Positions 8,481-16,958 of a DNA stretch of 36,639 nt are shown piece after piece (position 1 is the first letter of the stretch; the number at the start of each line of letters is the position of its first letter). Location of the stretch: positions 1 to 36,639 of the forward strand of contig JAAFHV010000065.1 of assembly GCA_013297655.1 (NCBI GenBank), written 5' to 3'. This DNA is from Myxococcales bacterium (GTDB lineage Bacteria > Myxococcota_A > Polyangia > Polyangiales > Polyangiaceae). Position numbers and translations under genes: made by a program. The notes beneath the pieces were generated by a model, which was given only the letters and a program-made list of their open reading frames with translations, searched no databases and was not told the origin of the DNA.

Positions 8481-9068
8481 TCAGCTCTTGGTGTCGTGCT
8501 CGGCGGTGGCCGCGCGAGGCGAGGCGACAGCGTCCATCCAAAGCTCGTCGAGGGTGTCTTGCCCGCGCCGAATGGCACCGCGCCGAACACCGATCGCCAC
8601 GAAGCCCGCGCGCTCGAACGCGGTAATGGCGCGCTTGTCGTCCGCGCGCACGCGGAGCACCACGTTGAAGAGGCCGAGCGAATCGAACGCGAACGCGAGG
8701 GTGAGGCGCGTCGCTTCGCTGCCGAGGCCGGTGCCCCACGTGTCGCGCTCGCCGAGGAAGATGGAGAAACGCGCCGTTCGCTGCGCCCGATCGATCTCCG
8801 AGAGCTCCGCGATGCCGATCGGTCGCGGCGCCTTCGAGTCGTAAATGGTCTCGTAAATCGTGAAAACTACCGAGCTTTCCGCGCGCTCCGCGAGCAGCCG
8901 AGGCGCCTCTCCGTCGACGCCGGCGCGAGGGTCTATGCCGCGCAACAGGGAGAGCTCGAGGTCGTTCTCCCACTGGGCATACAGGCTCGCGAGCCGCTGT
9001 CGGAGCGGACCTATCGCCACGCGATCGCCTGCGACGAGGATGGGGACGCTCTCGATCATCGCCGCCAC
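8481..9068 (-). CDS. GNAT-family N-acetyltransferase (RimJ/RimL-like)
   Basis: The product is 195 residues, or 192 from the internal Met at 9059. It has the layout of the RimJ/RimL branch of GNAT acetyltransferases: a PIGIAELSEID strand, a long strand ending FSIFLGE, then a pyrophosphate-binding loop written as TWGTGLGSEATRLTLAFAF. A VLRVRADDKRAITAFERAGF segment follows, typical of the C-terminal beta-alpha unit. The family transfers acetyl from acetyl-CoA to an amine, often a protein N-terminus or a small molecule; the substrate is not predictable here. It starts 32 bases after the hydrolase stop, so the two are probably co-transcribed. Confidence 0.82.
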   Translation of the reverse strand: MAAMIESVPILVAGDRVAIGPLRQRLASLYAQWENDLELSLLRGIDPRAGVDGEAPRLLAERAESSVVFTIYETIYDSKAPRPIGIAELSEIDRAQRTARFSIFLGERDTWGTGLGSEATRLTLAFAFDSLGLFNVVLRVRADDKRAITAFERAGFVAIGVRRGAIRRGQDTLDELWMDAVASPRAATAEHDTKS

Positions 9069-9100
9069 GATACCCGAGGATCGTGCCGTGAAATCGGCAA

Positions 9101-9910
9101 TCAGCTCGTGGGCAAGAGCCGCTCCTTCAAGAAGGCCAGCGTGCGATCGAGCGCCTCGCGGGTGGGCTCGCCCTCGCGGTCGATCAGGTGAACGGTGAGC
9201 ACGCTGTGAGGCGTCGTGGGAACGGCCCGGTTCGCGGAGCGCGGGTCGAGCTCGATCCCCTCGAAGCCGTCACCGAGCTCTTCACGGAGGCGCTCGAAGC
9301 GAGCCGCGGGGCACAGCGGATCGCCGTGGAAGCGCAGCCCGAGCACCTTCGCTCCTTCGTTCGCGACCTTCGCTTTCACCGCCGCGAGCTCGTCCTGCGA
9401 AACGTGGAGGCCCCTTCGCTGCGCGCGCGTGAGGCCGAGAGGGAGCGATGGCTGCGAGAGCACGGGCGCTATCACCTTGGTGTCGATCATCATTCCGAGG
9501 GCAAAATTCCCTGTCACGCACATGCCGATCGCGCCCACTCCCGGGCCGCCGCGCTCCTCGTGCGCGAGGCGCGCGAGCCCTCGCAGCCAGGCCACGATCG
9601 GGCTCGAAGCGCCAGAAGACAGGAGGGAAAACTCGCGCCGAATGCACACCTCCAAGAGCGCGCTCGTGGTCGTCCCCACGCCGAGCGCGGCGCCCGGCTT
9701 TCCGAAGAGCTGGGGCATATAAACGGAGAGCCCTTGGCGTAGGAGCCGCTCGGCGAACGTGATCATGTGCGGCGTGATCCCGGGGACCTCCGTCATCACG
9801 ATCACGGCCGGGCCTTCGCCAGCGACGTAGACATCGCGCGTCTTGTGCACCCCGTCCGCGCCGGCGAGGGTGATCGCCCGCCTCTCGAACCCCGGAATTT
9901 CCACCGTCAT
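9101..9910 (-). CDS. Dienelactone hydrolase family protein
   Basis: From the ATG at 9910, preceded by GGAGG at good spacing, the product is 269 residues. It is a cytosolic alpha/beta hydrolase of the dienelactone hydrolase type. The nucleophile motif GMCVTG carries Cys131, and Asp197 (HGDPLCP) and His235 (TTPHS) complete the Cys-Asp-His triad. The family opens lactone rings or cleaves esters; the true substrate is unknown and no catechol-pathway genes are nearby. An open frame extends to 10120, but it runs antisense into the divergent peptidase gene and lacks a ribosome site, so I reject that extension. It heads the minus-strand run and shares a 94-base intergenic space with the prolyl oligopeptidase gene. 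Confidence 0.82.
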   Translation of the reverse strand: MTVEIPGFERRAITLAGADGVHKTRDVYVAGEGPAVIVMTEVPGITPHMITFAERLLRQGLSVYMPQLFGKPGAALGVGTTTSALLEVCIRREFSLLSSGASSPIVAWLRGLARLAHEERGGPGVGAIGMCVTGNFALGMMIDTKVIAPVLSQPSLPLGLTRAQRRGLHVSQDELAAVKAKVANEGAKVLGLRFHGDPLCPAARFERLREELGDGFEGIELDPRSANRAVPTTPHSVLTVHLIDREGEPTREALDRTLAFLKERLLPTS

Positions 9911-9928
9911 CTCCCACCTCCGGTCGCC

Positions 9929-9936
9929 GTTATATC
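9929..9936 (-). promoter_or_regulatory. Possible -10 element for the hydrolase operon
   Basis: On the minus strand this reads GATATAAC, the only AT-rich box in the divergent intergenic space, about 20 bases upstream of the start codon at 9910. No convincing -35 partner is visible. Confidence 0.3.
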
Positions 9937-9990
9937 TTCCGCGCGGCGCGATCGGCGCGCCAATTCGGGGAGACCTCCGCGCGTTCGCCC

Positions 9991-9996
9991 TATACT
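9991..9996 (+). promoter_or_regulatory. TATACT -10 box close to the prolyl oligopeptidase ATG
   Basis: A near-consensus TATACT lies only eight bases upstream of the ATG at 10005, and there is no Shine-Dalgarno sequence between them. If this box is used, transcription would start at or within a base or two of the ATG, giving a leaderless mRNA. No strong -35 is visible. Confidence 0.42.
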
Positions 9997-10004
9997 CCGC
10001 GGCC

Positions 10005-12233
10005 ATGCATACCGTCGGCGCGTTGTTGCGTAAGGTCAGCGTTACTGCTCTCCCCCTGCTCTTGGGCACGTCGTCCCTCCTCGCCGCTTGCGAGAACGAG
10101 AAGCCCCCCTCCGTGCCCACGGTCGCTTCCGTGCAGACGCCGGCGCTGGTGGCGCTCCCGCCGAAAGGTGCGGCGAAGTTGCCCTATCCCTCCATCGCCG
10201 ATCGCACGGTGAGCGTGAGCTATTTCGGGACGACGGTAAAAGAGCCTTACCAGTGGCTCGAAGACGCAAAAAACCCTGAGGTCGCGAAGATCACCGCCGA
10301 CCAAAACACCCTGTCGCGGTCGGTGCTCGATGCCTATCCGGGGCGCGCGAAGCTGAAGGCGCGCGTGACCGAGCTGGTCAGCCAAAAGAGCCGCGACGCG
10401 CTCGACGTTAAGCGGGCAGGGAGCGCGTACTTCGTGCTCGTCGAGGAGCCGCCCAAGCAGCAGCCGTTCCTCGTCGTGCGCAAAGGCACCGCGGCGGCCG
10501 ACGAGGCCAAGCCGCTGGTCGATCCGAACGTGATCGACCCGAGCGGAAAGACCACGATCGACTGGTTTTTCCCCTCTCGCGACGGCAAGTGGGTCGCCGT
10601 CTCGCTCTCCAAGGGTGGCTCCGAGAGCGGCGACGTGCACGTGTTCGACGCGCGCACGGGCAAAGAGCAGGGCGACGTGGTCACCCGCGTGCACGGCGGC
10701 ACCGCGGGGGGGAGCCTGGCCTGGAACGCCAAGAACAATGGGTTTTATTATACCCGTTATCCGCGCAAGGGAGAGCGCCCGGAGAAAGACGAAGACTTCT
10801 ATCAACAGGTCTATTTCCACGAGCTCGGAAAAGATCCCGCGAAAGACGTCTACGCGATTGGCAAGGAGTTTCCCCGCATCGCCGAGGTGGAGCTCGAGAC
10901 GACGGACGACGGCAAGCTCGTGCTCGCGCGGGTCGCGAACGGCGACGGCGGCGACGCGGAGCTCCACGTGCTCGCCGACAAGGGCTGGGTGCGCCTCTCC
11001 TCGTTCGCGGACAAGTGGGTGCACGCGACGTTCGGCAAGAACGGCAAGCTCTACGTGCTCTCCCGCAAAGACGCCCCGAAGGGCAAGGTCCTCGAGCTCG
11101 ACAAACCCACGGTCGCGGCCTCCGCGAAGGTGATCGTGCCCGAAGGCGACGCCGTGATCGAGCAGCTCGCCGCCACGTCGGACACGCTCTTTCTCGTCGA
11201 CCTCGTCGGCGGCCCGTCGCGCATTCGTGCGGTGTCCACCAAGGGCCCGGCTTCGTCGACGGAGGTTCCCATTTTGCCTGTCTCGGCGGTCGATCAAATC
11301 GTCCGCGACGGCGACGACGTGCTCTTCAAGAATCAGAGTTATCTACTGCCGCCGTCGTACTTCCGCTACTCCGCGAAAGACAAGAAGGTCACCCCGACGG
11401 GCCTCGGCGCGCCGGCGACGATCGACATGAGCGACGTGGAGGTGGTGCGCACCTCGTGCCTCTCGAAGGACGGCACCAAAGTGCCACTCAGCGTGCTCCG
11501 CAAAAAGGGCACCGCGCTCGACAAGAACCGGCCCACGCTCCTCACCGGCTATGGCGGCTACAACGTGAGCCGCAAGCCCCGCCTGAGGCCCCTCACGCGC
11601 CTCTGGCTCGATCGTGGCGGAGTGTTCGCAGAGGCCAATTTGCGCGGCGGGGGCGAGCTCGGCGAAGCGTGGCACCTCGCCGGCAACCTCACCAAGAAGC
11701 AGAACGTGTTCGACGATTTTTACGCCTGCCAAAAGGCGCTCGTGGACGAGGGATACACCCGCCCCGAGCGCATCGCGGCGATGGGCGGCTCGAACGGCGG
11801 GCTCCTCATGGGCGCGACGATCGTGCAGCACCCGGAGGCGTTTCGCGCGGTGGTGAGCCGGGTGGGCATCTACGACATGCTCCGCGTGGAGCTCACCCCG
11901 AACGGCGCGTTCAACGTGACGGAGTACGGCTCGGTGAAGAACGAAGAGCAGTTTCGCGCGCTCTTTGCCTATTCGCCGCTCCACAACGCGAAGGACGGAG
12001 TGGCCTATCCGTCCGTGCTCTTCACCACCGGGGCGAACGACCCGCGCGTCGACCCGTATCACTCGCGCAAAATGACGGCTCGCCTCCAAGCCGCGACGAG
12101 CTCGGCGAACCCGATCTTGCTCCGCGCCTCGGCCGACACCGGCCACGGAATGGGCACTCCCCTCGGCGCCGAAATCGAGGAGAGCACCGACATCTATTCG
12201 TTCCTCCTCCACGAGCTCGGCGAAGCGCTCTGA
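10005..12233 (+). CDS. Prolyl oligopeptidase family (S9A) lipoprotein
   Basis: From the ATG at 10005 the product is 742 residues. It begins with a lipoprotein signal (SSLLAAC, Cys27), so it is probably anchored to the envelope. A seven-bladed propeller region (about 60-470) precedes the alpha/beta hydrolase domain. The catalytic triad is visible: Ser596 in GGSNGG, Asp679 in NDPRVDP and His714 in TGHGMG. Family members cut short peptides after proline; an outer-envelope anchored form would degrade peptides released by extracellular proteases. The longer open frame from 9843 overlaps the divergent hydrolase gene and would bury the signal peptide, so it is rejected. A 10-bp hairpin follows the stop. 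Confidence 0.92.
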   Translation: MHTVGALLRKVSVTALPLLLGTSSLLAACENEKPPSVPTVASVQTPALVALPPKGAAKLPYPSIADRTVSVSYFGTTVKEPYQWLEDAKNPEVAKITADQNTLSRSVLDAYPGRAKLKARVTELVSQKSRDALDVKRAGSAYFVLVEEPPKQQPFLVVRKGTAAADEAKPLVDPNVIDPSGKTTIDWFFPSRDGKWVAVSLSKGGSESGDVHVFDARTGKEQGDVVTRVHGGTAGGSLAWNAKNNGFYYTRYPRKGERPEKDEDFYQQVYFHELGKDPAKDVYAIGKEFPRIAEVELETTDDGKLVLARVANGDGGDAELHVLADKGWVRLSSFADKWVHATFGKNGKLYVLSRKDAPKGKVLELDKPTVAASAKVIVPEGDAVIEQLAATSDTLFLVDLVGGPSRIRAVSTKGPASSTEVPILPVSAVDQIVRDGDDVLFKNQSYLLPPSYFRYSAKDKKVTPTGLGAPATIDMSDVEVVRTSCLSKDGTKVPLSVLRKKGTALDKNRPTLLTGYGGYNVSRKPRLRPLTRLWLDRGGVFAEANLRGGGELGEAWHLAGNLTKKQNVFDDFYACQKALVDEGYTRPERIAAMGGSNGGLLMGATIVQHPEAFRAVVSRVGIYDMLRVELTPNGAFNVTEYGSVKNEEQFRALFAYSPLHNAKDGVAYPSVLFTTGANDPRVDPYHSRKMTARLQAATSSANPILLRASADTGHGMGTPLGAEIEESTDIYSFLLHELGEAL

Positions 12234-12246
12234 CGCGGGTGCTCGA

Positions 12247-12276
12247 GCGAGCAGCGTTCGTTCGTTCGCTGCTCGC
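12247..12276. terminator. Bidirectional hairpin terminator
   Basis: GCGAGCAGCG and CGCTGCTCGC form a perfect 10-bp stem with a 10-base loop. It lies between the prolyl oligopeptidase stop (12233) and the end of the convergent small gene (12306). Position and stem strength suggest it serves both. Confidence 0.6.
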
Positions 12277-12305
12277 GTCGCGAGCGTTTCGATACGAGAG
12301 ATGCG

Positions 12306-12695
12306 TCAGCCGACGCGAATGAGCCCGTCGGCTTCGAGGCGCATGAACGTTTGAACGACCTCGTCCCGTTTGGCGCCGCTCGCGGCCACGATCTCGGCGA
12401 CCGTGCACCGCCCGTCGACGTGCGCGAGCAAGAGGCCCGTGCGCATGGGCACGATCCGCGCGGCGAGGATGCTGCGAAGCTCCACGAGGAGCGAAGGCAC
12501 GCAGGCGACCCAAGCGTCGACGAGCGTCTCTTTGCTGACCTCGGTGTCGGCGTCGTCCTTTACGGCGGGGATCTCGTCCTTCGTCTCGGTCGAGCTCTGG
12601 AGGAGCGCCTTCGGATCGTAGTTGCGGACGACCGCCGTGAGCTGCGAGGAGTCGTGACGATGACGCGGGCCGAAATCCAACGAGGGTACGTTCAT
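12306..12695 (-). CDS. Hypothetical protein with winged-helix-like C-terminus
   Basis: From the internal ATG at 12695 the product is 129 residues; a longer frame reaches 12743. I do not recognise the family. It is soluble, with an Asp/Glu/Lys-rich linker at about 25-55. The C-terminal 60 residues read as a helix-turn-helix fold (LLAHVDGRCTVAEI, then a Ser-Gly-Ala turn, then VVQTFMRLEADGLIRVG). Similar short C-terminal modules are attached to many myxobacterial regulatory proteins, where they may be DNA- or protein-binding. It stands alone between two convergent or divergent neighbours. Confidence 0.6.
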   Translation of the reverse strand: MNVPSLDFGPRHRHDSSQLTAVVRNYDPKALLQSSTETKDEIPAVKDDADTEVSKETLVDAWVACVPSLLVELRSILAARIVPMRTGLLLAHVDGRCTVAEIVAASGAKRDEVVQTFMRLEADGLIRVG

Positions 12696-13029
12696 GACGC
12701 ACCCGCGCTGCGGTCGCGCCCGAAGCCGATGGCGAAAGGCCAAACGCGGTTCGTCTGCGCAGTAAGAATGCCCCGAGAGTCGCGCCCTAAGACCGATCCA
12801 AGAATCGACATGCTGCTCCGAGCGCCCCCCAATGTGCCGCAGAGCGGCTCGGGCGCACCCGTGCTCTATGCACGTAGCGATCCGGCAAGTGGCTTCGCGA
12901 GGTTATCGCCTTCGTACCGCCCAGCTCCGTGAGTTGCACGATCCACGCTTTCAAATGTGCAAAGGCGAGAGTGAAAGACTCTCAACCTTGCAGGGTGCCT
13001 TCGTTTCCCATCTTTTGTAGGGTGGGAGC
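12696..13029. other. Intergenic region upstream of the Dyp peroxidase
   Basis: About 330 bases separate the minus-strand small gene from the peroxidase. Reading frames crossing it have poor codon use and no good start. The right half is relatively AT-rich and holds a perfect hairpin, GAGAGT-gaaag-ACTCTC at 12967-12983, about 47 bases upstream of the ATG. It probably contains divergent promoters, but no clear -35/-10 pair can be picked. Confidence 0.4.
12967..12983 (+). promoter_or_regulatory. Perfect dyad upstream of the peroxidase gene
   Basis: GAGAGT and ACTCTC are 6-base inverted arms separated by 5 bases, centred 55 bases before the start codon. It could be an operator for a dimeric regulator or an mRNA stem. 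Confidence 0.3.
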
Positions 13030-13917
13030 ATGACGGCAGAACGCTCCGCTCAACCGGCCATCTTGGCCAAAGTGCCAGAACACGGGACCTTTTTGGTGCT
13101 CGAGCTCGCGGCTCCCACCGCCGCGGGCGACGTGCTCGAGGCCCTCGCCCAGCTCCCCGCCGACGACGACCTCGTCCTCGGGATCGGCGAGCCGCTCCTT
13201 CGTGGCGCGGGAAAGACGGTCCCTGGCCTTCGGACGTTTCCAGCGCTCACGGCCCCCGGAATCGGCGTTCCGTCGACGCAGGGCGCGGTCCTTCTGTTCT
13301 TGTCCGGCGGCGACGGCGGCCAGCGAATCGCGCGCGCCCGCAGGGTGATGTCCGCGCTCGGGAAGGTGCGTATCGCCGAGGATATCGTTGTCTTTTCCCA
13401 CGATGGCGGCCGCGATCTCACCGGCTACGAGGACGGGACGGAGAACCCCGAGGATCGCGCGGAGGAGGTCGCCCTCGTCGCCGAAGGTCCTGGCGCCAAG
13501 GGCAGCTTCCTCGCGTTCCAGCGCTGGGTTCACGACGTGGTGTTCTTCGCGGGCCTGCCGCCCGGGGAGCAAGATCACACGATTGGGCGCTCGCGAATCA
13601 CGAACGAGGAGCTCCCTGACGCACCCGAGTCGGCGCACGTGAAGCGGGCTGCTCAAGAGTCGTTCTCGCCCGAGGCGTTCATGCTCCGTCGCTCCATGCC
13701 GTGGGGCTCGGCGACCGAGCACGGCCTCGCCTTCGTGGCCTATGGCGCGTCACTCGACCCCTACGAGGCTGTCTTGCGGCGCATGTGCGGCCTCGAAGAC
13801 GGCATCGCCGACGCGCTCTTCAAATTCACGAGGCCACTCTCGGGCGGGTATTACTTCTGCCCACCTCGTCGCGGCGATCGCTTCGACTTGAGCGCGGTCG
13901 TACCGCACGCGCGCTAG
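13030..13917 (+). CDS. Dyp-type heme peroxidase
   Basis: The 295-residue protein has the two-domain ferredoxin-like layout of dye-decolourising peroxidases, closest to the YfeX-like class by length. The GxxDG motif is GYEDGTENP with catalytic Asp135. The proximal heme ligand is His203 (SAHVKR), and the distal Arg is Arg220 in MLRRSMPWG; the His-to-Arg spacing of 17 matches the family. There is no signal peptide, so it is cytosolic or exported inside another compartment, as some Dyp enzymes are encapsulin cargo. No encapsulin gene is in the window. The ATG follows GGTGGGAG. The SBBP gene starts 66 bases downstream. Confidence 0.93.
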   Translation: MTAERSAQPAILAKVPEHGTFLVLELAAPTAAGDVLEALAQLPADDDLVLGIGEPLLRGAGKTVPGLRTFPALTAPGIGVPSTQGAVLLFLSGGDGGQRIARARRVMSALGKVRIAEDIVVFSHDGGRDLTGYEDGTENPEDRAEEVALVAEGPGAKGSFLAFQRWVHDVVFFAGLPPGEQDHTIGRSRITNEELPDAPESAHVKRAAQESFSPEAFMLRRSMPWGSATEHGLAFVAYGASLDPYEAVLRRMCGLEDGIADALFKFTRPLSGGYYFCPPRRGDRFDLSAVVPHAR

Positions 13918-13983
13918 CTGATTTGCCCTTAGCGAAATGCCGCTTGCGGAAAGGTGGAGTCTCCGGGTTACCCTGAAGGGATC

Positions 13984-16842
13984 ATGCCGAAGCTCGTCCG
14001 CCGCCTGCTCCCGGTCGTCCTGTTCGCGTCCACCCTCGTGCCTCGCCCCGGCGCGACGGGGGTAGGGGCAGAGCCGGCACCCGGGTCGACCGCGTTGGCT
14101 CCTGTGCTCGCGTCGTCGGCGTCGCTCTCGTCTTCCCGCGCGGCCGGCCTTCGTTTCGAGGCCAACATGGGGCAGCTCGATCCGGCGGTGAGGTACGTCT
14201 CGCGGGCGGGTCGCGCGGTCGTCTTCCTCACGGACGATGGCGCGAAGATGCGCTTCGGCGGGCAGGCAGAGGGCACCGAGCTCACCATGCGCGTCGCGGG
14301 AGGCAGGCGCGTCGTGCCACGCGGCGCCGAGCTGACCGCGACCAAAACCAGCTATTTTCTCGGGCGCAAACAGGTCACCGACGTACCGAGCTACTCCAAG
14401 GTCGTTTACCAAGGTGTGCGCGATGGCGTGGATCTCGTGTTCCGCGGCGACGAGGGAACGCTCGAGTACGACTTCCACGTGGCACCTGGCGCGAGCACGG
14501 AGGGCATCGCGATGGAGGTCTCCGGCGCCGACGGCATGACGATCGGGAGCGACGGAGAGCTTCGCATCGCGACCCGCAAAGGCACCCTCGTCGAGCCTCG
14601 TCCTCACGTGTTCCAGAAGAACGCGGACGGCTCCCTCACCGACGTGCCCACCTCGTACCGCGTCGTCGCTCCGAACCGTGTCGGCTTCGAAGTGGCCTCG
14701 TACGATCACGCACGTGAGCTCGTCATCGATCCCGCGATTACCTATTCCACCTACATCGGGAACAACAACGACGATCGCGCGCGCGGCGTCGCGGTGGACG
14801 CGGCGGGGAACACCTACGTGGTCGGCTCCACCATGTCGACGAACTTCACGACGATGAATCCCTATCAAGCCGCGTACGGCGGCGCGACCGACGTGTACGT
14901 CGCGAAGATCGCGGCGGCGGGGAACGCGCTCGTTTATGCCACGTACCTCGGGGGCGCCGATCTCGACGACGTCGCGTCGATCGCGATCGACGCGACCGGC
15001 GCTGCCTACGTGGCGGGCCAGACCTCGTCTGCCGATTTTCCCGTCACCGCTGGCGCGTTCCAAGTCACCTACGGCGGCGTCCGCGACGGCTTCGTCACCA
15101 AGATCGCCCCCGCCGGAAACGCGCTCACCTACTCCACGTACCTCGGCGGCACCTCTACCGATCGTGCCGAGTCCATCGTCGTCGACGGGACCGGCAATGC
15201 GTATGTCGGCGGCTCGACGAACTCGAACAATTTTCCCACCGCGAACGCGTACGACAACAGCTACGGCGGCGGCTTCGACGCGTTCCTGACCAAGATCGCG
15301 CCGGCCGGAAACACGCTCGTGTATTCGACCTACTTCGGAATGACGGGCCCCGACGAGGGGCTCGCGGTAGGCATCGACGCGACGGGCGCTGCATACCTTG
15401 CCGGGGCCACGTTCTCGACGACGTTGCCTTTGGCGAACGCGTTCCAAACCACGATCGCGGGCGGAGAAGAGGCGTTCGTCACGAAGTTCAGCGCGGCCGG
15501 TAACGCGCTCGTGCACTCGAGCTTCCTCGGCGGCAGCGCGAACGATCGTGTGCAGTCGATGCACGTCTCGGGGGCGGGCGTGGTCACCGTCGCCGGCGTC
15601 ACGCGGTCGACCGACTTTCCGACACGAAACCCGGTGCAAGCGACCCACGGCGGCGGCACCACCGACGCCTTCGTGACCCGCGTCGCGGCCGCGGGCGGCG
15701 CCCTCGTATACTCCACGTATCTCGGCGGGTCCGCGAACGACGACGGCCGCGCGGTGACCGCCGACGCCGATGGATATGCCTATGTCACCGGCATCACCGA
15801 GTCTGCCAATTACCCCGTGCTGCGCGCCATAACGGGGCACGACACGTACCACGGGGGAATCGACGCGTTCGTGAGCAAGCTCGCCCCGACCGGCACCACG
15901 TTCGGTTATTCCACGTACATCGGCGGCAATCGCGAGGAGAGCGGGCGCGGGATCGCGATTGACGCTGCGCGCACCGCCTGCGTGGTGGGCTTCACCAACT
16001 CGTTCGACTTTCCGCGCCTCGATCCGCTGCAAAATACGCTCGGTGGCGAGCCGTTCGACGCGACCCTCACCAAGGTGACGAGCCCTGCGGTCGTCATCGC
16101 TCCCTCCACCGTCACGTTGCCTCCGCGCGGAACGCAGACCTTCACCGCCACGCTCGGCACGCCGGGATACACGTTCTCGATGCGCACGAGCCCCTCGGGA
16201 GGCGCCGTCGTCGCCGCGACAGGTGCATACACCGCGGGCGCGACGCCGAGCGTATCGGACACCGTGATGGTGACCGACCTCGAAGGCATGTCCGCGATCG
16301 CGACCGTGACCGTAGGACCGGGAATCACTCTCTCTCCGCAGACCCCGCGCGTCGCGCCGCGAGGCTCTGTGACGTTCACCGCGACCGGCGGCAGCGGCAC
16401 CGGCTTCATGTACACGGTGAGCACCAACCTCTCCGGCGGAAACGTGGTGGCTACGACCGGTGTGTATACTGCAGGTACCTCGACGGCGACCGACATCGTG
16501 ACGGTCACCGACTCGCTCGGAAATACCGCGACCACCCCCGTCACGGTCGCGATCGGCGCTCCCGACGCGGGCGCCGACGGCGGCTCCGATGCATCCACCA
16601 CGGACGCCTCGGTCGCCGACGGTTCGGCGGTCGGCCCGCAAGATTCGGGCTCCGCGACCGACTCTGGGGTAGCGGCCGACTCGGGCCTCACGCCGATCAC
16701 CGAAGAAGGCGAGAGCGGCTGCGGCTGCAAGACCACCTCCGCGCCGACGATGGGCGGGGCGGCGTGGCTCGCGCTCGCCGGAGTCGCGGCCTTCGTGGCG
16801 AGGCGGCGAAGGCACACCGAGGCCCGCGCCGAGGTTCGCTGA
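13984..16842 (+). CDS. SBBP-repeat surface protein with MYXO-CTERM-like tail
   Basis: From the ATG at 13984 the 952-residue protein carries a signal peptide. Residues about 45-255 form the beta-rich domain that usually precedes SBBP repeats (it opens with FEANMGQLD). Then come about nine SBBP beta-propeller repeats of roughly 50 residues, to about residue 700, each with a YSTYLGG-like strand and an AYV-G-T segment. Two Ig-like domains of about 80 residues follow. The tail is an Asp/Ser/Ala-rich linker, a Gly-Cys-Gly-Cys motif, a membrane helix and an RRRR cluster: the layout of MYXO-CTERM sorting signals, which direct proteins to the myxobacterial cell surface. Ligand and role are unknown. 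GAAGGG lies three bases before the ATG. Confidence 0.9.
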   Translation: MPKLVRRLLPVVLFASTLVPRPGATGVGAEPAPGSTALAPVLASSASLSSSRAAGLRFEANMGQLDPAVRYVSRAGRAVVFLTDDGAKMRFGGQAEGTELTMRVAGGRRVVPRGAELTATKTSYFLGRKQVTDVPSYSKVVYQGVRDGVDLVFRGDEGTLEYDFHVAPGASTEGIAMEVSGADGMTIGSDGELRIATRKGTLVEPRPHVFQKNADGSLTDVPTSYRVVAPNRVGFEVASYDHARELVIDPAITYSTYIGNNNDDRARGVAVDAAGNTYVVGSTMSTNFTTMNPYQAAYGGATDVYVAKIAAAGNALVYATYLGGADLDDVASIAIDATGAAYVAGQTSSADFPVTAGAFQVTYGGVRDGFVTKIAPAGNALTYSTYLGGTSTDRAESIVVDGTGNAYVGGSTNSNNFPTANAYDNSYGGGFDAFLTKIAPAGNTLVYSTYFGMTGPDEGLAVGIDATGAAYLAGATFSTTLPLANAFQTTIAGGEEAFVTKFSAAGNALVHSSFLGGSANDRVQSMHVSGAGVVTVAGVTRSTDFPTRNPVQATHGGGTTDAFVTRVAAAGGALVYSTYLGGSANDDGRAVTADADGYAYVTGITESANYPVLRAITGHDTYHGGIDAFVSKLAPTGTTFGYSTYIGGNREESGRGIAIDAARTACVVGFTNSFDFPRLDPLQNTLGGEPFDATLTKVTSPAVVIAPSTVTLPPRGTQTFTATLGTPGYTFSMRTSPSGGAVVAATGAYTAGATPSVSDTVMVTDLEGMSAIATVTVGPGITLSPQTPRVAPRGSVTFTATGGSGTGFMYTVSTNLSGGNVVATTGVYTAGTSTATDIVTVTDSLGNTATTPVTVAIGAPDAGADGGSDASTTDASVADGSAVGPQDSGSATDSGVAADSGLTPITEEGESGCGCKTTSAPTMGGAAWLALAGVAAFVARRRRHTEARAEVR
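14740..16070 (+). repeat. Coding tandem repeats of about 150-190 bases (SBBP blades)
   Basis: The nucleotide sequence repeats the phrases encoding YSTYLGG and the following Asp/Ala/Gly segment about nine times with variable spacing. The copies are diverged, and the periodicity is that of propeller blades, not a mobile element. Confidence 0.7.
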
Positions 16843-16930
16843 GCCGTTCGTTCGCCTGCGTCGCGCGTCGCGCGCGCCGAACCACGTGCATGTACAACGC
16901 ATTTAATTGCGCGAAGGCGAAGTGACGCGC

Positions 16931-16943
16931 CCGTTCGGAACGG
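16931..16943 (+). promoter_or_regulatory. Inverted repeat upstream of the P450 gene
   Basis: CCGTTC-g-GAACGG is a perfect 6-base dyad 15 bases before the GTG start at 16959. It is in the right place for an operator or for a stem near the ribosome site; no regulator gene is adjacent. Confidence 0.35.
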
Positions 16944-16958
16944 TGATACGCCTCTTGG

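Noticed and set aside
9843-10004. N-terminal extension of the prolyl oligopeptidase
   Set aside because: It overlaps the divergent hydrolase start and would bury a clean lipoprotein signal peptide.
14740-16070. Tandem repeats considered as a CRISPR or satellite array
   Set aside because: The copies are diverged, in frame and encode propeller blades; there are no identical repeats with unique spacers.
13750-16902. 1050-residue minus-strand open frame opposite the SBBP gene
   Set aside because: Its apparent repeats mirror the SBBP repeats on the other strand. It has no start signal or recognisable motif, and its codon bias favours the plus-strand gene.
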